A stretch of DNA of 35,101 bases from Deltaproteobacteria bacterium (GCA_020635175.1 JACKAH010000015.1:1-35101), one strand, 5' to 3'. Positions 25,609 through 33,882 are shown, counted from the stretch's first letter. Numbers and translations are program-made. Notes: a model not told the origin generated them from the letters alone.

Positions 25609-28600
25609 ATGATTTTTTGGCTTAGAAAATTTACAATTTTTGCTTTGCTTTTATTATTGCTAAGTACAGCAAAAGCTCAAACACTTCCGCAAGTTGGATT
25701 GCATAGTAATTCTGTAATTGTAACTTTAAAATCAAAGAAATATAGCATTGCAAATGACACAACTACCTTTACTTGGGTAGTGACTCCAAACGCACCAGCT
25801 GGAACAGTTTCTGATTTCTTTATTACATACCCAAAATGTTTACCACTTCCTGTAGCTGCTAGCCCAGTTCCTCAAAATGCAGGAGATGCAGGTGTATACG
25901 GTTACTATCTGCAGTGGACAGGCAATTACACATCTGGAGCAACTTTTTCATTAACATGGGAAGGAAACTTAGACTTTGATGATACTGGCTATGTAGCCGT
26001 AACGATGGGAAGTCTCGAGATAGCCGCAGTGCATGGGATAAGTTGTAGACGTTACGGGTGTACGACCCTTGATTTCGAGGAGTGGCAAGCTGGGCAACAG
26101 ATAACGAATCAATACGCCAGTAAGGGAGTAACAGTTACAACTCAAAAGCAAACCTCTCCAGGCGTATATACCCCGTATGTTTCAATTGTTTACGATACCG
26201 ATTGTCCAAATGGATGTACTGGTGGCGATGTAGATCTTGGAACCCCCAACCAGATGTACGGTGGACCTGGTATAAGCAACAATCCATCTACAGCTCCTGG
26301 CTCTCCTGCTTACAGTAACAATAAACCTGAGGGTAAGATTATCATAATTCCTGACAACCTGACTGATTCAGACAGTAACGGCATTATCGATGTGCCTAAT
26401 GATTACTCAGGTGGAGGAATAATTAACTTTTCATTTGCACCTTCAACTCTACCACCTAGCGTTTTAGTTGAATTTGATTGGGTAGACATGGAGGAAGATA
26501 CCGGTCCAGGAAGTGAGAACGGTACAATTACGGTTAAGAAAGCTAACGGTGTAGTCGCTGGCACGTACGAGATTGTTGGTTTAGGTGACAACTCGCTTTA
26601 CACAATCGATACCGGGGTTGCCTTAGAAAGTGTTGGCCAGGTTGAAGTTCGTTTTAAGGGCTCTGGAGGATTTGGTGCTATAACTTGGTGTGATGGGGAT
26701 TGTATTCCTGATAGCGATGGAGATTTAATCCCAGATTGTGCGGATCTCTGTCCATTAGATCCTAACAAGACAACAGCAGGTACATGTGGCTGCGGTGTTG
26801 CAGATACTGATAGTGATGGAGATGGAACTGCTGATTGTAATGATAGCTGTCCAAGCGATTCAAATAAAACGAGCCCTGGGGTTTGTGGCTGTGGCACTCC
26901 TGACACCGATAGCGATGCCGATGGCACACCTGACTGTAACGATGCATGTCCAAATGATCGCAACAAGATAACAGTTGGAATCTGTGGCTGCGGTGTTGCT
27001 GATACAGATTCAGACAGCGATGGAACACCAGATTGTAATGACAACTGTCCAACTGATAACAGCAAGGTTAATCCTGGAATTTGTGGTTGTGGTACACCTG
27101 ATACCGATTCAGATGGTGACGGCACTGTCGATTGTTTAGATAGCTGCCCAAGCGATCCTAATAAAACTTCAGCAGGTGCCTGCGGATGTGGTGTTGCTGA
27201 TACAGATAGTGACGGTGACGGAACTCCTGATTGTAGTGATAACTGTCCATCCGATCCTAACAAGATTGCACCAGGGCTTTGCGGATGTGGAACATCAGAT
27301 ATCGATAGTGATGGTGATAGTAGACCTGACTGTAGCGATGGCTGTCCTACGGATCCAAACAAGATCTCACCTGGTATTTGTGGATGTGGCATATCAGACG
27401 TTGATAGCGACGGTGATGGCACAGCAGATTGTAACGATGGGTGTCCAAGTGATAGTTCGAAAACAACGCCAGGAATATGCGGATGCGGCGTATCTGATGT
27501 AGATTCAGATGGCGATGGCACTGCAAATTGTAATGACAGCTGCCCAAGCGACCCTAACAAAGTTAGCGCTGGAGTTTGTGGTTGTGGAGTTGCTGACACG
27601 GATAGCGATGGCGATGGTACGCCTAACTGTAACGATGCCTGCCCAAGTGATCCAAATAAAATAGCTGCTGGAGTTTGCGGTTGCGGTCAAGCAGATCTAG
27701 ATAATGATGGTGATGGCTCTGCAGATTGTAATGATGGCTGCCCAAGCGATCCTAACAAAACTAGCCCAGGAGTATGTGGCTGTGGAACACCGGACACAGA
27801 TACTGACGGTGATGGTACTCCAAACTGTAATGATACTTGTCCAACAGATCCAAATAAAACAACAGCAGGGGTTTGTGGTTGTGGCGTAGCGGATACCGAC
27901 TCAGATGGAGACGGCACTCCAAATTGTAATGACAACTGCCCTACCGACTCAAACAAACTTAATCCCGGCGCTTGCGGTTGCGGGGCTGTTGATACAGACA
28001 GTGATGGAGACGGAATAGCTGATTGTAACGATGGTTGCCCAACTGACCCTAATAAAACAACTTCTGGTGTGTGTGGTTGTGGCGTAGCTGATTCAGATAC
28101 AGACGGAGATGGCACTCCAAACTGCAATGATAGTTGCCCAAGCGACCCAAATAAAACTACAGCAGGAATATGTGGCTGTGGACAACTTGACCTAGATTTA
28201 GATAGCGATGGTCAAGTCGACTGTGTAGATAACTGCCCATCAGATCCTAACAAAACTACTCCTGGCATATGCGGTTGTGGAGTTGCAGATACTGATAGCG
28301 ATGGCGATGGCACCCCAAATTGTAATGATGAATGTCCAAGCGATTCTGGCAAAACAACCCCAGCAATCTGTGGCTGTGGCGTTGCTGATATAGATAGCGA
28401 TGCGGATGGATTTTTTAACTGTAACGACAACTGTCCAAGCGACCCAAACAAATCTCTACCAGGTATATGCGGTTGTGGTTTCGTAGATAGTATTCCATGT
28501 ATTGATTGTAATGGTGTACCTGGCGGTAGTGCCGCTATAGATCAATGTGGAGTTTGTGGTGGAGATGGCAGTAGCTGCGCAACTCCTCCTCCAGGTCCAC

Positions 28601-29085
28601 AAGAAGAATGCAACAAGCAACTTCCAACAAAGCAGGAAACAAAAACTGCCAAGAGAGTTAGAAAACGTGCGAAGAAACTAGTGGATCGTGCTAAGAAGTT
28701 TGCAGCTCGTGCAAAAAATGAATGTTCTAATCCTTCTGATTACGGGAATTTGCTAAGCGGAGTTACAAAGCATTTTAACAAGATAAAGGAAATTTTAGAG
28801 CAAGATGTAATTAATAGTGTAACTGTCTGTGATAATACTGTCTGCACAAACAGCAGTACGAAGAGCACTAAGCATAACCTTAAGAAACATGCTCAAAAGC
28901 TTTACCTATACTCGCGTGACGCAAAGATTCAATTTACAGATGACTGCAATATTGTGCATGACCCAAGTAAATACGATCCGAGAAAGAATACAGCCGACTA
29001 TCGAGATCTATTGCTTGGTAAGATTTCAGCGCTTCCAAAGAGCAAGCTTATCTGCGAAGCCGCTGCTTACAGCATAGAATTCTAG
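25609..29085 (+). CDS. Large secreted protein with thrombospondin type 3 repeats
   Basis: About 1158 residues. The ATG at 25609 gives a clean signal peptide (ends LLSTAKAQ); a GTG at 25564 would add 15 residues. An N-terminal beta-rich region of about 365 residues comes first, including EFDWVDMEEDTGPG and VEVRFKGSGGFG. Then come 17 full repeats of 33 residues, consensus CPSDPNKTTPGxCGCG plus VADTDSDGDGTPxCNDx, and a partial 18th. These are TSP3-like calcium-binding repeats. The motif DQCGVCGGDGSSC follows, then a Lys/Arg-rich C-terminal region (KRVRKRAKKLVDRAKK). It is likely a rigid calcium-dependent surface or matrix protein. No sorting or anchor domain is seen. Confidence 0.85.
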   Translation: MIFWLRKFTIFALLLLLLSTAKAQTLPQVGLHSNSVIVTLKSKKYSIANDTTTFTWVVTPNAPAGTVSDFFITYPKCLPLPVAASPVPQNAGDAGVYGYYLQWTGNYTSGATFSLTWEGNLDFDDTGYVAVTMGSLEIAAVHGISCRRYGCTTLDFEEWQAGQQITNQYASKGVTVTTQKQTSPGVYTPYVSIVYDTDCPNGCTGGDVDLGTPNQMYGGPGISNNPSTAPGSPAYSNNKPEGKIIIIPDNLTDSDSNGIIDVPNDYSGGGIINFSFAPSTLPPSVLVEFDWVDMEEDTGPGSENGTITVKKANGVVAGTYEIVGLGDNSLYTIDTGVALESVGQVEVRFKGSGGFGAITWCDGDCIPDSDGDLIPDCADLCPLDPNKTTAGTCGCGVADTDSDGDGTADCNDSCPSDSNKTSPGVCGCGTPDTDSDADGTPDCNDACPNDRNKITVGICGCGVADTDSDSDGTPDCNDNCPTDNSKVNPGICGCGTPDTDSDGDGTVDCLDSCPSDPNKTSAGACGCGVADTDSDGDGTPDCSDNCPSDPNKIAPGLCGCGTSDIDSDGDSRPDCSDGCPTDPNKISPGICGCGISDVDSDGDGTADCNDGCPSDSSKTTPGICGCGVSDVDSDGDGTANCNDSCPSDPNKVSAGVCGCGVADTDSDGDGTPNCNDACPSDPNKIAAGVCGCGQADLDNDGDGSADCNDGCPSDPNKTSPGVCGCGTPDTDTDGDGTPNCNDTCPTDPNKTTAGVCGCGVADTDSDGDGTPNCNDNCPTDSNKLNPGACGCGAVDTDSDGDGIADCNDGCPTDPNKTTSGVCGCGVADSDTDGDGTPNCNDSCPSDPNKTTAGICGCGQLDLDLDSDGQVDCVDNCPSDPNKTTPGICGCGVADTDSDGDGTPNCNDECPSDSGKTTPAICGCGVADIDSDADGFFNCNDNCPSDPNKSLPGICGCGFVDSIPCIDCNGVPGGSAAIDQCGVCGGDGSSCATPPPGPQEECNKQLPTKQETKTAKRVRKRAKKLVDRAKKFAARAKNECSNPSDYGNLLSGVTKHFNKIKEILEQDVINSVTVCDNTVCTNSSTKSTKHNLKKHAQKLYLYSRDAKIQFTDDCNIVHDPSKYDPRKNTADYRDLLLGKISALPKSKLICEAAAYSIEF
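26749..28431 (+). repeat. 17 tandem 99-nt coding repeats
   Basis: The TGT codon that opens each CPxDPNK unit first occurs at 26749 and the 18th at 28432, exactly 17 x 99 nt later, so no unit carries an indel. Protein units are highly alike, while codons vary widely between units (for example all four Gly codons in the GCG core). An incomplete 18th unit ends near 28490. Confidence 0.9.
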
Positions 29086-29215
29086 ATGCATTCTCTATTA
29101 AAATAATGCGATAATGCCTCGTGTTATGAATTATTTTTTATCTACAATAAGTAATTTCAGTAACTTAGCAATGCATCCAAACAGTAGGTAATTTTCATAA
29201 CAGATTAAGTGTGTC

Positions 29216-29275
29216 GGTGCTCTTAGTGGGTGAAAGCTCATTAGAGGTAACTACATACGGGTCAAGACGTAGCAC
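29216..29275 (+). ncRNA. Possible structured RNA segment (weak)
   Basis: In the 277-nt gap after the TSP3 gene, 29220-29246 can fold into a hairpin (CTCT / AGAG outer, GTGGG / CTCAT inner with G-U pairs, loop TGAAAG). 29251-29272 can close CTAC with GTAG. No known riboswitch or small RNA family was recognised, and the pairing of 29217-29221 with 29271-29275 competes with the first hairpin. Otherwise I see no gene in the gap. Confidence 0.2.
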
Positions 29276-29287
29276 TATCTATTCTTG

Positions 29288-29311
29288 GTAGGCTATCTAT
29301 TAATAGCCTAC
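29288..29311. terminator. 9-bp hairpin, possible terminator region after the TSP3 gene
   Basis: GTAGGCTAT (29288-29296) and ATAGCCTAC (29303-29311) form a perfect stem with a 6-nt loop. There is no T-run. It abuts the left arm of the hairpin split by cassette 2, and both share TAGGCT. It may be part of a bidirectional terminator between convergent genes. Confidence 0.4.
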
Positions 29312-29362
29312 TAGGCTGCCAATCAAAGGTTTCCAAAAATCACTACTTGTTGGAGAGGTCTC

Positions 29363-29947
29363 GTGCGTAACGAAATGCTCTTTCCCTACACCCTGTTTCT
29401 GGTCATGATCTACTACACGGTTTATTCGATCCTCACGATGAGTCGAGGAGAGATGACTCCGCCGAACCTGTTCATCTTCGCCTTCTTCTTTGTCGCTAGC
29501 TGCATGCAGCTGATTCGGAGCTTTCGCGACGAGAGACAGGAGAAGAAGCGGATCGCAAAAGAAAAACTCGAAGGTGGCAAGATCCTCAGGCTCGCGTTTC
29601 CGAAGCTCGAACTCACAGAGCCTATCTCAGCCAAGACCTGCTACCTTCACCCGCGGGAGGGGCTGAATGAAACTGACACACCTGTGGCAGGTAGACCGCA
29701 CCATTTTCGCCTGCTGGAGACAGCGATAGATCAAGACGATCCCGACAGGGTGTGGGAGTTTTCTCTCCATCTCCAACATGAAGGAGGGAGGCTCGTAATT
29801 GTACCGCTTGGAGCACGGAAAGAAGGGCTAGTACCCCTCGAGTTCTTCGGAAGATGGACCCCTTTCCTTTACTGCTCAACGAACGATCCTCGGATGCAAC
29901 GACTGCAACCGATACGCTACGAGAGCTTCAACGCAACGGTCGTTTAG
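29363..29947 (+). CDS. Unrecognised protein of cassette 2, two membrane helices plus soluble domain
   Basis: 194 residues from the GTG at 29363, with TGGAGAGG placed 5 to 8 nt upstream. Two hydrophobic segments (about 7-26 and 36-52) form an N-terminal hairpin. A charged stretch (RSFRDERQEKKRIAKEKLEG) follows, and then a soluble domain with no recognised family (LHLQHEGGRLVIVPLGA, PLEFFGRWTPFLYC). The topology suggests an inner-membrane anchor with the C-terminal domain in the cytoplasm (positive-inside rule). Composition and codon use differ from neighbouring genes and resemble the cassette 1 gene. No sequence similarity to that protein was seen. Confidence 0.72.
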   Translation: MRNEMLFPYTLFLVMIYYTVYSILTMSRGEMTPPNLFIFAFFFVASCMQLIRSFRDERQEKKRIAKEKLEGGKILRLAFPKLELTEPISAKTCYLHPREGLNETDTPVAGRPHHFRLLETAIDQDDPDRVWEFSLHLQHEGGRLVIVPLGARKEGLVPLEFFGRWTPFLYCSTNDPRMQRLQPIRYESFNATVV

Positions 29948-29958
29948 AATTCGATTCT

Positions 29959-29993
29959 CGGGACGAGGGGCACACAAAGCGCACCTCGTCCCG
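29959..29993 (+). terminator. Strong hairpin after the cassette 2 gene
   Basis: CGGGACGAGG (29959-29968) and CCTCGTCCCG (29984-29993) form a perfect 10-bp stem 12 nt after the stop codon. A TTCTTCTTTT tail ends at 30010, directly before the right 9-bp repeat. Confidence 0.8.
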
Positions 29994-30072
29994 GAAGAAA
30001 CTTCTTCTTTTCAAAGGTTATTAATGGCAGCCTAGTTTGCGCAGATCAAATAAAGAAAATCTGTAATATTTC

Positions 30073-31176
30073 TTAGTAGCCGTTTAGCTCTTGTCTAACT
30101 TTTTGAAGCTTAACGCATATGCCTGTCGCATCAGTTCGGTTGTTATCACGGACAATAAACGAAGCTTTTTTATTACCCATCGGAACAACGGATTTCACAC
30201 AATAGGTAGAATGAACACGTCCGTAACCGTACCAACTTCCATACGGTTCAAGTGTTTTTAACTTCGTTGCTCCCTTCTTTTTCCAAAGGGTCACATCAAG
30301 TCTTTCGTCATAACTAACTTTATTAACTAAAAAGATAGGCTGACCTAAACAGCCACCCTTTGCGCCTTCAGCTTCAGGTTTAAGCAAAGCTTGATTACTT
30401 GTTTGTGGCTTACGTGGTTCCATCATTACAGAGATAACAGGAGAGCTTTGTAAAGTTGCCGTATTTACGCCGCTCAAATCTATGTTTACCCGAATTACAT
30501 ATTTGCTTTTCTTACAAGCATCAAAAGGTAAAATTAAATCAGCATACAAAGATCCATCATCGGGAATAATCTCACTACTAGATCCGCCACCTCCTGAGCC
30601 ACCTCCAGAAGATCCGCCACCATCTCCAAAATTTGGATTGTCTTCCTTACAACCAGCAACTTGTGCAATCGCATCTTCAATTGCAGTCCCTGGAGGAAAG
30701 AGTTTTAAAAATTCATTAATCACTAGAGAAAGATACTGCGGTGGAACATTAGCAAAGAATTCTTCTGTCGTTGGATAGGTGCAACTTTCTGCAGCAGATG
30801 TAGCATATGAACTTGAAGCTGCTACCGTTAAGATTTTTTTCTCATTACCATTTGAGGCATTGCGCATTAAGATTTGCTCAAATTTTATCTTTGAAACTTT
30901 CTTTTTACTCTTTGCAATCTCAACTGAAACTTGAGCTCCTGCAGGTGCGGTAACTCTTAAGCGTGCGGATTGAGCGAGACTCTCTTTACTGGTTTGAGCT
31001 TCAAACACCAAAAGCTCTGTAGAGCTCTCTGTGAGGCTAAAGCTGGTCTCTGAGCCATTTAAGTTAAACTCGACAGTCTCCTGAGCAGAGCAGTTTAGAG
31101 CCATCGACATTGTCGAAGATATTAAAACTATGCTTAGTTTTTTAAGATTTTTAGAGAGTTGAATATATCTAATCAC
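30073..31176 (-). CDS. Unknown exported protein with a Gly/Ser linker
   Basis: 367 residues, family not recognised. The GTG at 31176 has AGGAAG about 10 nt upstream. The N-terminus is a signal peptide (hydrophobic SIVLISSTMSMAL, probable cut after NCSA). An N-terminal beta-like domain of about 130 residues is followed by a segment with CTYPTTEEFFANVPPQYLSL. A flexible linker (GDGGGSSGGGSGGGGSSS, about 194-211) leads to a C-terminal domain with several Cys (CKKSKY, KGGCLGQP, STYCVKS, TGICVKL) that could form disulfides. It is probably periplasmic or surface exposed. It is convergent with the TSP3 gene, with cassette 2 between them. Confidence 0.65.
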   Translation of the reverse strand: MIRYIQLSKNLKKLSIVLISSTMSMALNCSAQETVEFNLNGSETSFSLTESSTELLVFEAQTSKESLAQSARLRVTAPAGAQVSVEIAKSKKKVSKIKFEQILMRNASNGNEKKILTVAASSSYATSAAESCTYPTTEEFFANVPPQYLSLVINEFLKLFPPGTAIEDAIAQVAGCKEDNPNFGDGGGSSGGGSGGGGSSSEIIPDDGSLYADLILPFDACKKSKYVIRVNIDLSGVNTATLQSSPVISVMMEPRKPQTSNQALLKPEAEGAKGGCLGQPIFLVNKVSYDERLDVTLWKKKGATKLKTLEPYGSWYGYGRVHSTYCVKSVVPMGNKKASFIVRDNNRTDATGICVKLQKVRQELNGY

Positions 31177-31274
31177 GCCTAACTTCCTGTTTTTCCTACA
31201 TTTATTCAGCAGATATCAATCGCTTATATGTAAAAATGTTATGCAGAAAATCTTAGCTTAGGTAGCCTAGAGAT

Positions 31275-31304
31275 TTGACTTTTCGTAATAAATACCGCTA
31301 AATA
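31275..31304 (+). promoter_or_regulatory. Candidate promoter of the rpmH operon
   Basis: TTGACT (31275-31280) matches the -35 consensus at five of six positions. TAAATA (31299-31304) is a poor -10 at 18-nt spacing, and TAATAA (31286) is too close. The rpmH ATG follows 50 nt later. No DnaA-box cluster was seen in the 177-nt gap. Confidence 0.35.
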
Positions 31305-31353
31305 GCCCTTCAAATTTCTATAGAGACGCAAAGATAGTAATTGGTAGTAAGCA

Positions 31354-31515
31354 ATGAAACGTACATATCAACCAAGTAATAAGTGTAGACACACAACTCA
31401 CGGTTTCCGTGCTCGTATGGCAACTAAAGGCGGTAGAAAAACTTTGAACCGTCGTAGAGCTAAAGGTCGTCACCGTATTGCTGTAACATCTCCACGCAAA
31501 GGCCACTACCGTTAG
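31354..31515 (+). CDS. rpmH: Ribosomal protein bL34
   Basis: A 53-residue protein, starting MKRTYQPSNKCRHTTHGFRA and ending SPRKGHYR. It is the typical very basic L34, with the conserved RMATKGGRKTLNRRRAKGR core. L34 is a structural part of the 50S subunit. The usual Arg-Lys after PSN is Lys-Cys here and the tail is slightly longer than the common KRLSA-type ends. It is followed by rnpA after 27 nt, the standard order in most bacteria. dnaA, often upstream, is not in the window. Confidence 0.95.
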   Translation: MKRTYQPSNKCRHTTHGFRARMATKGGRKTLNRRRAKGRHRIAVTSPRKGHYR

Positions 31516-31542
31516 TAGCCCCTAGCAAAACAATCAGCTCCT

Positions 31543-31911
31543 GTGCCCTTAAGTAAGCTTACCCTCTCTTCAAATCGAAGACTAAAAAAGAGGCGTGAGT
31601 ACTTAGAGATCCAAGCTGACGGTAAAAAGCTATACAGCAAGCAATTCTTAATTATCGTAAAGAAGTCAGAGCGAACTGATTCCAGGATCGGTGTCACTGT
31701 TACTAAAAAAGTCGATAAACGAGCTGTTGGTAGAAACAGAATAAAACGGCGCATAAAAGAGATTTTTCGCTTAAATCAGTTTCGGTTAAATGGAATTTTT
31801 GACATATTGATTATCGCGAGACACGATGCTCATAGCTGTAATTACCACGATATGGAGCGTCAGATTCTCGGCACACTCAAAGCTAAAGGATATCTCAAGG
31901 ATACACCTTGA
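31543..31911 (+). CDS. rnpA: Ribonuclease P protein component
   Basis: 122 residues. It is the protein subunit that helps the RNase P RNA bind and cut pre-tRNA leaders. The conserved RNR helix is seen as VDKRAVGRNRIKRRIKEIFR. The start is preceded by LSSNRRLKKRREYLEI, matching the family's N-terminal L-k-xxxF-xx-l pattern. FDILIIARHDA forms the late strand. The GTG at 31543 is the only start before the conserved region. Its stop overlaps the yidD TTG by 3 nt, giving translational coupling. Confidence 0.92.
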   Translation: MPLSKLTLSSNRRLKKRREYLEIQADGKKLYSKQFLIIVKKSERTDSRIGVTVTKKVDKRAVGRNRIKRRIKEIFRLNQFRLNGIFDILIIARHDAHSCNYHDMERQILGTLKAKGYLKDTP

Positions 31912-32147
31912 TTGAGAATTTTTTGATCAAGCTCTTCGTAGCGGTACAGCGTGGCTATAAGCTATGCATAAGTCCATGGCTAGGAGAAAATTGTAGGTTC
32001 CATCCTACATGCTCTGATTATTCAGTAGAAGCAGTAAAAGAGTTTGGACTTGTGAAAGGAAGTACCATGGCTTTTAAGCGCATCTGCAAGTGCCACCCTT
32101 TTTGTGAAGGTGGTTTCGATCCAGTACCAATTAATGAAGCAAGATAA
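31908..32147 (+). CDS. yidD: Membrane protein insertion efficiency factor YidD
   Basis: A 79-residue protein with the full family signature: YKLCISPWLGENCRFHPTCS, YSVEAVKEFGLVKGSTMAFK and RICKCHPFCEGGFDPVP. YidD is a small inner-membrane-associated protein encoded between rnpA and yidC that aids membrane protein insertion. It starts with a TTG overlapping the rnpA stop. A second in-frame TTG lies five codons later. yidC follows after 3 nt. Confidence 0.93.
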   Translation: MIENFLIKLFVAVQRGYKLCISPWLGENCRFHPTCSDYSVEAVKEFGLVKGSTMAFKRICKCHPFCEGGFDPVPINEAR

Positions 32148-32150
32148 GAG

Positions 32151-33881
32151 ATGAGCAATTCTAATATTATGGAAGATAGACGGACAGCATACGCTATTTT
32201 AATCTGCATCATAATCGTGATGCTCTATACTGAAGTTTATCTTGCCCCTTATACAAGACAACCTTTACAACAAGCACCTGCAGCTACTCAAACTCAACAG
32301 GTAGCTAACAATCAAGGTACTTCATTAACTCAGCAGTCTGTTGAGAACACAACGAGTTCACCTACAGTAGTAACTCCAAAACGTGAAGGAGTTCCAACAC
32401 CAGCTGATATTAACGCTGCAGAGAAGTTCATTGTTGAAACAAAAACTATTAAAGCCACATTCGTTAGCCTTGGAGCAAGAATTGAAAGCTTTGAGCTTAA
32501 GACACATAGAAAGGAGCTTAAAGGAGACCAAAACTACGAGATGGTCTCTCACATTGAAAACACGGCTCTACCACTAGGTGTTTATTCCGGCGATGTTAAT
32601 GATAATTTTACAAACTACAAACTTGAAAGTATTGAGGGCTTAACCCAACAGGGCAACGTCTTAAGAATTGCCTCAGATAAGGCAAGCTTAACCTTTGTTG
32701 GTAATCTTTCAGATGGAAGAGAGATTCGCAAAACTCTTACTTTCTATCCTGATAATTACCTTTTCGATCTAAAGGTTGCCCTTTCAGCACCAAGCAAAGA
32801 TGGCTCTCGGCTTTGGGTTGAGTGGAGTTATTTTGAACCAAAGCTAGAGGAACGCAGCCGCTACGACTTTCATGGCTTTATGAAGCTTAGCGATCGCTCG
32901 ACCTCTACAACAAATTTAAACAGCATGGAAGATGGTCAAACTGACATCGGAAATGATTCTTGGATCGGGATTGGCGACAAATATTTCACTGCGACCATGA
33001 TTCCTGCAGCGACAGGTCAAAACACAAAAACTCTTAGAAGAGGAGAGATGTTTTACCAACAGGTTGCTGGTGAACCGGCAACTGGCGAGTTTAACCTCTA
33101 TGTTGGACCAAAAGTATATGATTCTTTAAAGGCATCAGGACACGATCTATTTAAAAGCATAGATTTAGGATTCTTCTCTGCGCTCGCACATCCACTACTT
33201 TCTCTAATTCGATTCTTTCATTCGATTTTTGGAAACTACGGCTTAGCGATCATCTTGTTAACCTTGATTATCAAGGCTCTATTTCTGCCACTAACCAAGA
33301 AGAGCTTTCAATCAATGGGAGCAATGCAAAACATCCAGCCAAAGATTAAGCAACTTAGAGATAAGTATAAAAGCGATCCCACTAAGATGAACCAAGAGCT
33401 AATCGCTTTATACAAACGAGAGGGTGTTAACCCTATGGGCGGTTGTTTGCCAATGCTCATTCAGCTACCCGTATTTTTAGGGCTATATAACGCATTGCTG
33501 AATTCAATCGAGCTTAGACATGCTCCATTTGCTTTATGGATTCATGACCTATCTTCACCTGAGAGACTACATGTATTCGGGATAGCGATACCAGTAATGG
33601 TTATCTTAATGGGTGTCTCTATGTTTGTGCAGCAGTGGATGACTCCAAGCTCAATGGATCCAACTCAGAAGAAAGTAATGATGTTTATGCCTATCATGTT
33701 CACATTCTTCTTTTTAGGCTTTCCTTCTGGACTTGTAATCTACTGGCTAACCAACAACTTGGTTTCGATTTTACAGCAGTACTATATTAGAAAGGAAAGA
33801 GCTGCAGATGCTACAAAAGCTACGGTTGTGGCGAGTATCGCGATCTTTGGCTTTGCCTATATCTTGGTGCTAACAACATAA
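32151..33881 (+). CDS. yidC: Membrane protein insertase YidC
   Basis: 576 residues, Gram-negative type. It has an N-terminal membrane helix (AYAILICIIIVMLYTEVYL), a Gln/Thr-rich linker, a large periplasmic P1 domain to about residue 340 and the conserved insertase core. The core shows YGLAIILLTLIIKALFLPLT, NPMGGCLPMLIQLPVFLGLY and FLGFPSGLVIYWLTNN. The hydrophilic-groove residue that is Arg366 in E. coli aligns with a Lys, a conservative change. The C-terminal tail is short and hydrophobic, without the long basic ribosome-binding tail. The next ATG follows after 1 nt. Confidence 0.95.
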   Translation: MSNSNIMEDRRTAYAILICIIIVMLYTEVYLAPYTRQPLQQAPAATQTQQVANNQGTSLTQQSVENTTSSPTVVTPKREGVPTPADINAAEKFIVETKTIKATFVSLGARIESFELKTHRKELKGDQNYEMVSHIENTALPLGVYSGDVNDNFTNYKLESIEGLTQQGNVLRIASDKASLTFVGNLSDGREIRKTLTFYPDNYLFDLKVALSAPSKDGSRLWVEWSYFEPKLEERSRYDFHGFMKLSDRSTSTTNLNSMEDGQTDIGNDSWIGIGDKYFTATMIPAATGQNTKTLRRGEMFYQQVAGEPATGEFNLYVGPKVYDSLKASGHDLFKSIDLGFFSALAHPLLSLIRFFHSIFGNYGLAIILLTLIIKALFLPLTKKSFQSMGAMQNIQPKIKQLRDKYKSDPTKMNQELIALYKREGVNPMGGCLPMLIQLPVFLGLYNALLNSIELRHAPFALWIHDLSSPERLHVFGIAIPVMVILMGVSMFVQQWMTPSSMDPTQKKVMMFMPIMFTFFFLGFPSGLVIYWLTNNLVSILQQYYIRKERAADATKATVVASIAIFGFAYILVLTT

Positions 33882-33882
33882 T

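Larger units (their letters stand above)
29323..30019 (+). mobile_element. Cassette 2: foreign single-gene island flanked by 9-bp direct repeats
   Basis: TCAAAGGTT occurs exactly at 29323-29331 and 30011-30019, and the bases outside the match differ, as in a target-site duplication. Between them are 679 nt with one plus-strand gene, a GGAGAGG ribosome site and a strong hairpin ending in a T-rich tail. Only 31 nt precede the GTG start, too little for a complete promoter. No recombinase, terminal inverted repeat or attC-like fold was found. The gene is visibly richer in G+C than the flanks. The insertion lies inside the loop of a perfect 12-bp stem. Confidence 0.66.
29310..30036. repeat. 12-bp hairpin stem split by cassette 2
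   Basis: ACTAGGCTGCCA (29310-29321) and TGGCAGCCTAGT (30025-30036) are perfect inverted repeats now about 700 nt apart. With the island and one 9-bp repeat removed they enclose a 15-nt loop (A-TCAAAGGTT-ATTAA). This lies between the convergent TSP3 gene and the gene at 30073, where a shared terminator is expected. Confidence 0.72.

Noticed and set aside
26598..28451. Long minus-strand open frames across the TSP3 repeats, encoding Pro/Ser/Gln-rich repeats
   Set aside because: They are the antisense reading of a 99-nt in-frame repeat, which keeps all frames periodic and stop-poor. They have no starts or ribosome sites of note.
14105..30019. Integron gene cassettes as the explanation for the two islands
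   Set aside because: No attC-like folded site with paired R and L boxes and no core GTT/AAC site at the ends; integron insertion also does not give 9-bp duplications.
31177..31353. Replication origin next to rpmH
   Set aside because: No dnaA gene and no cluster of TTATCCACA-like boxes in this gap.
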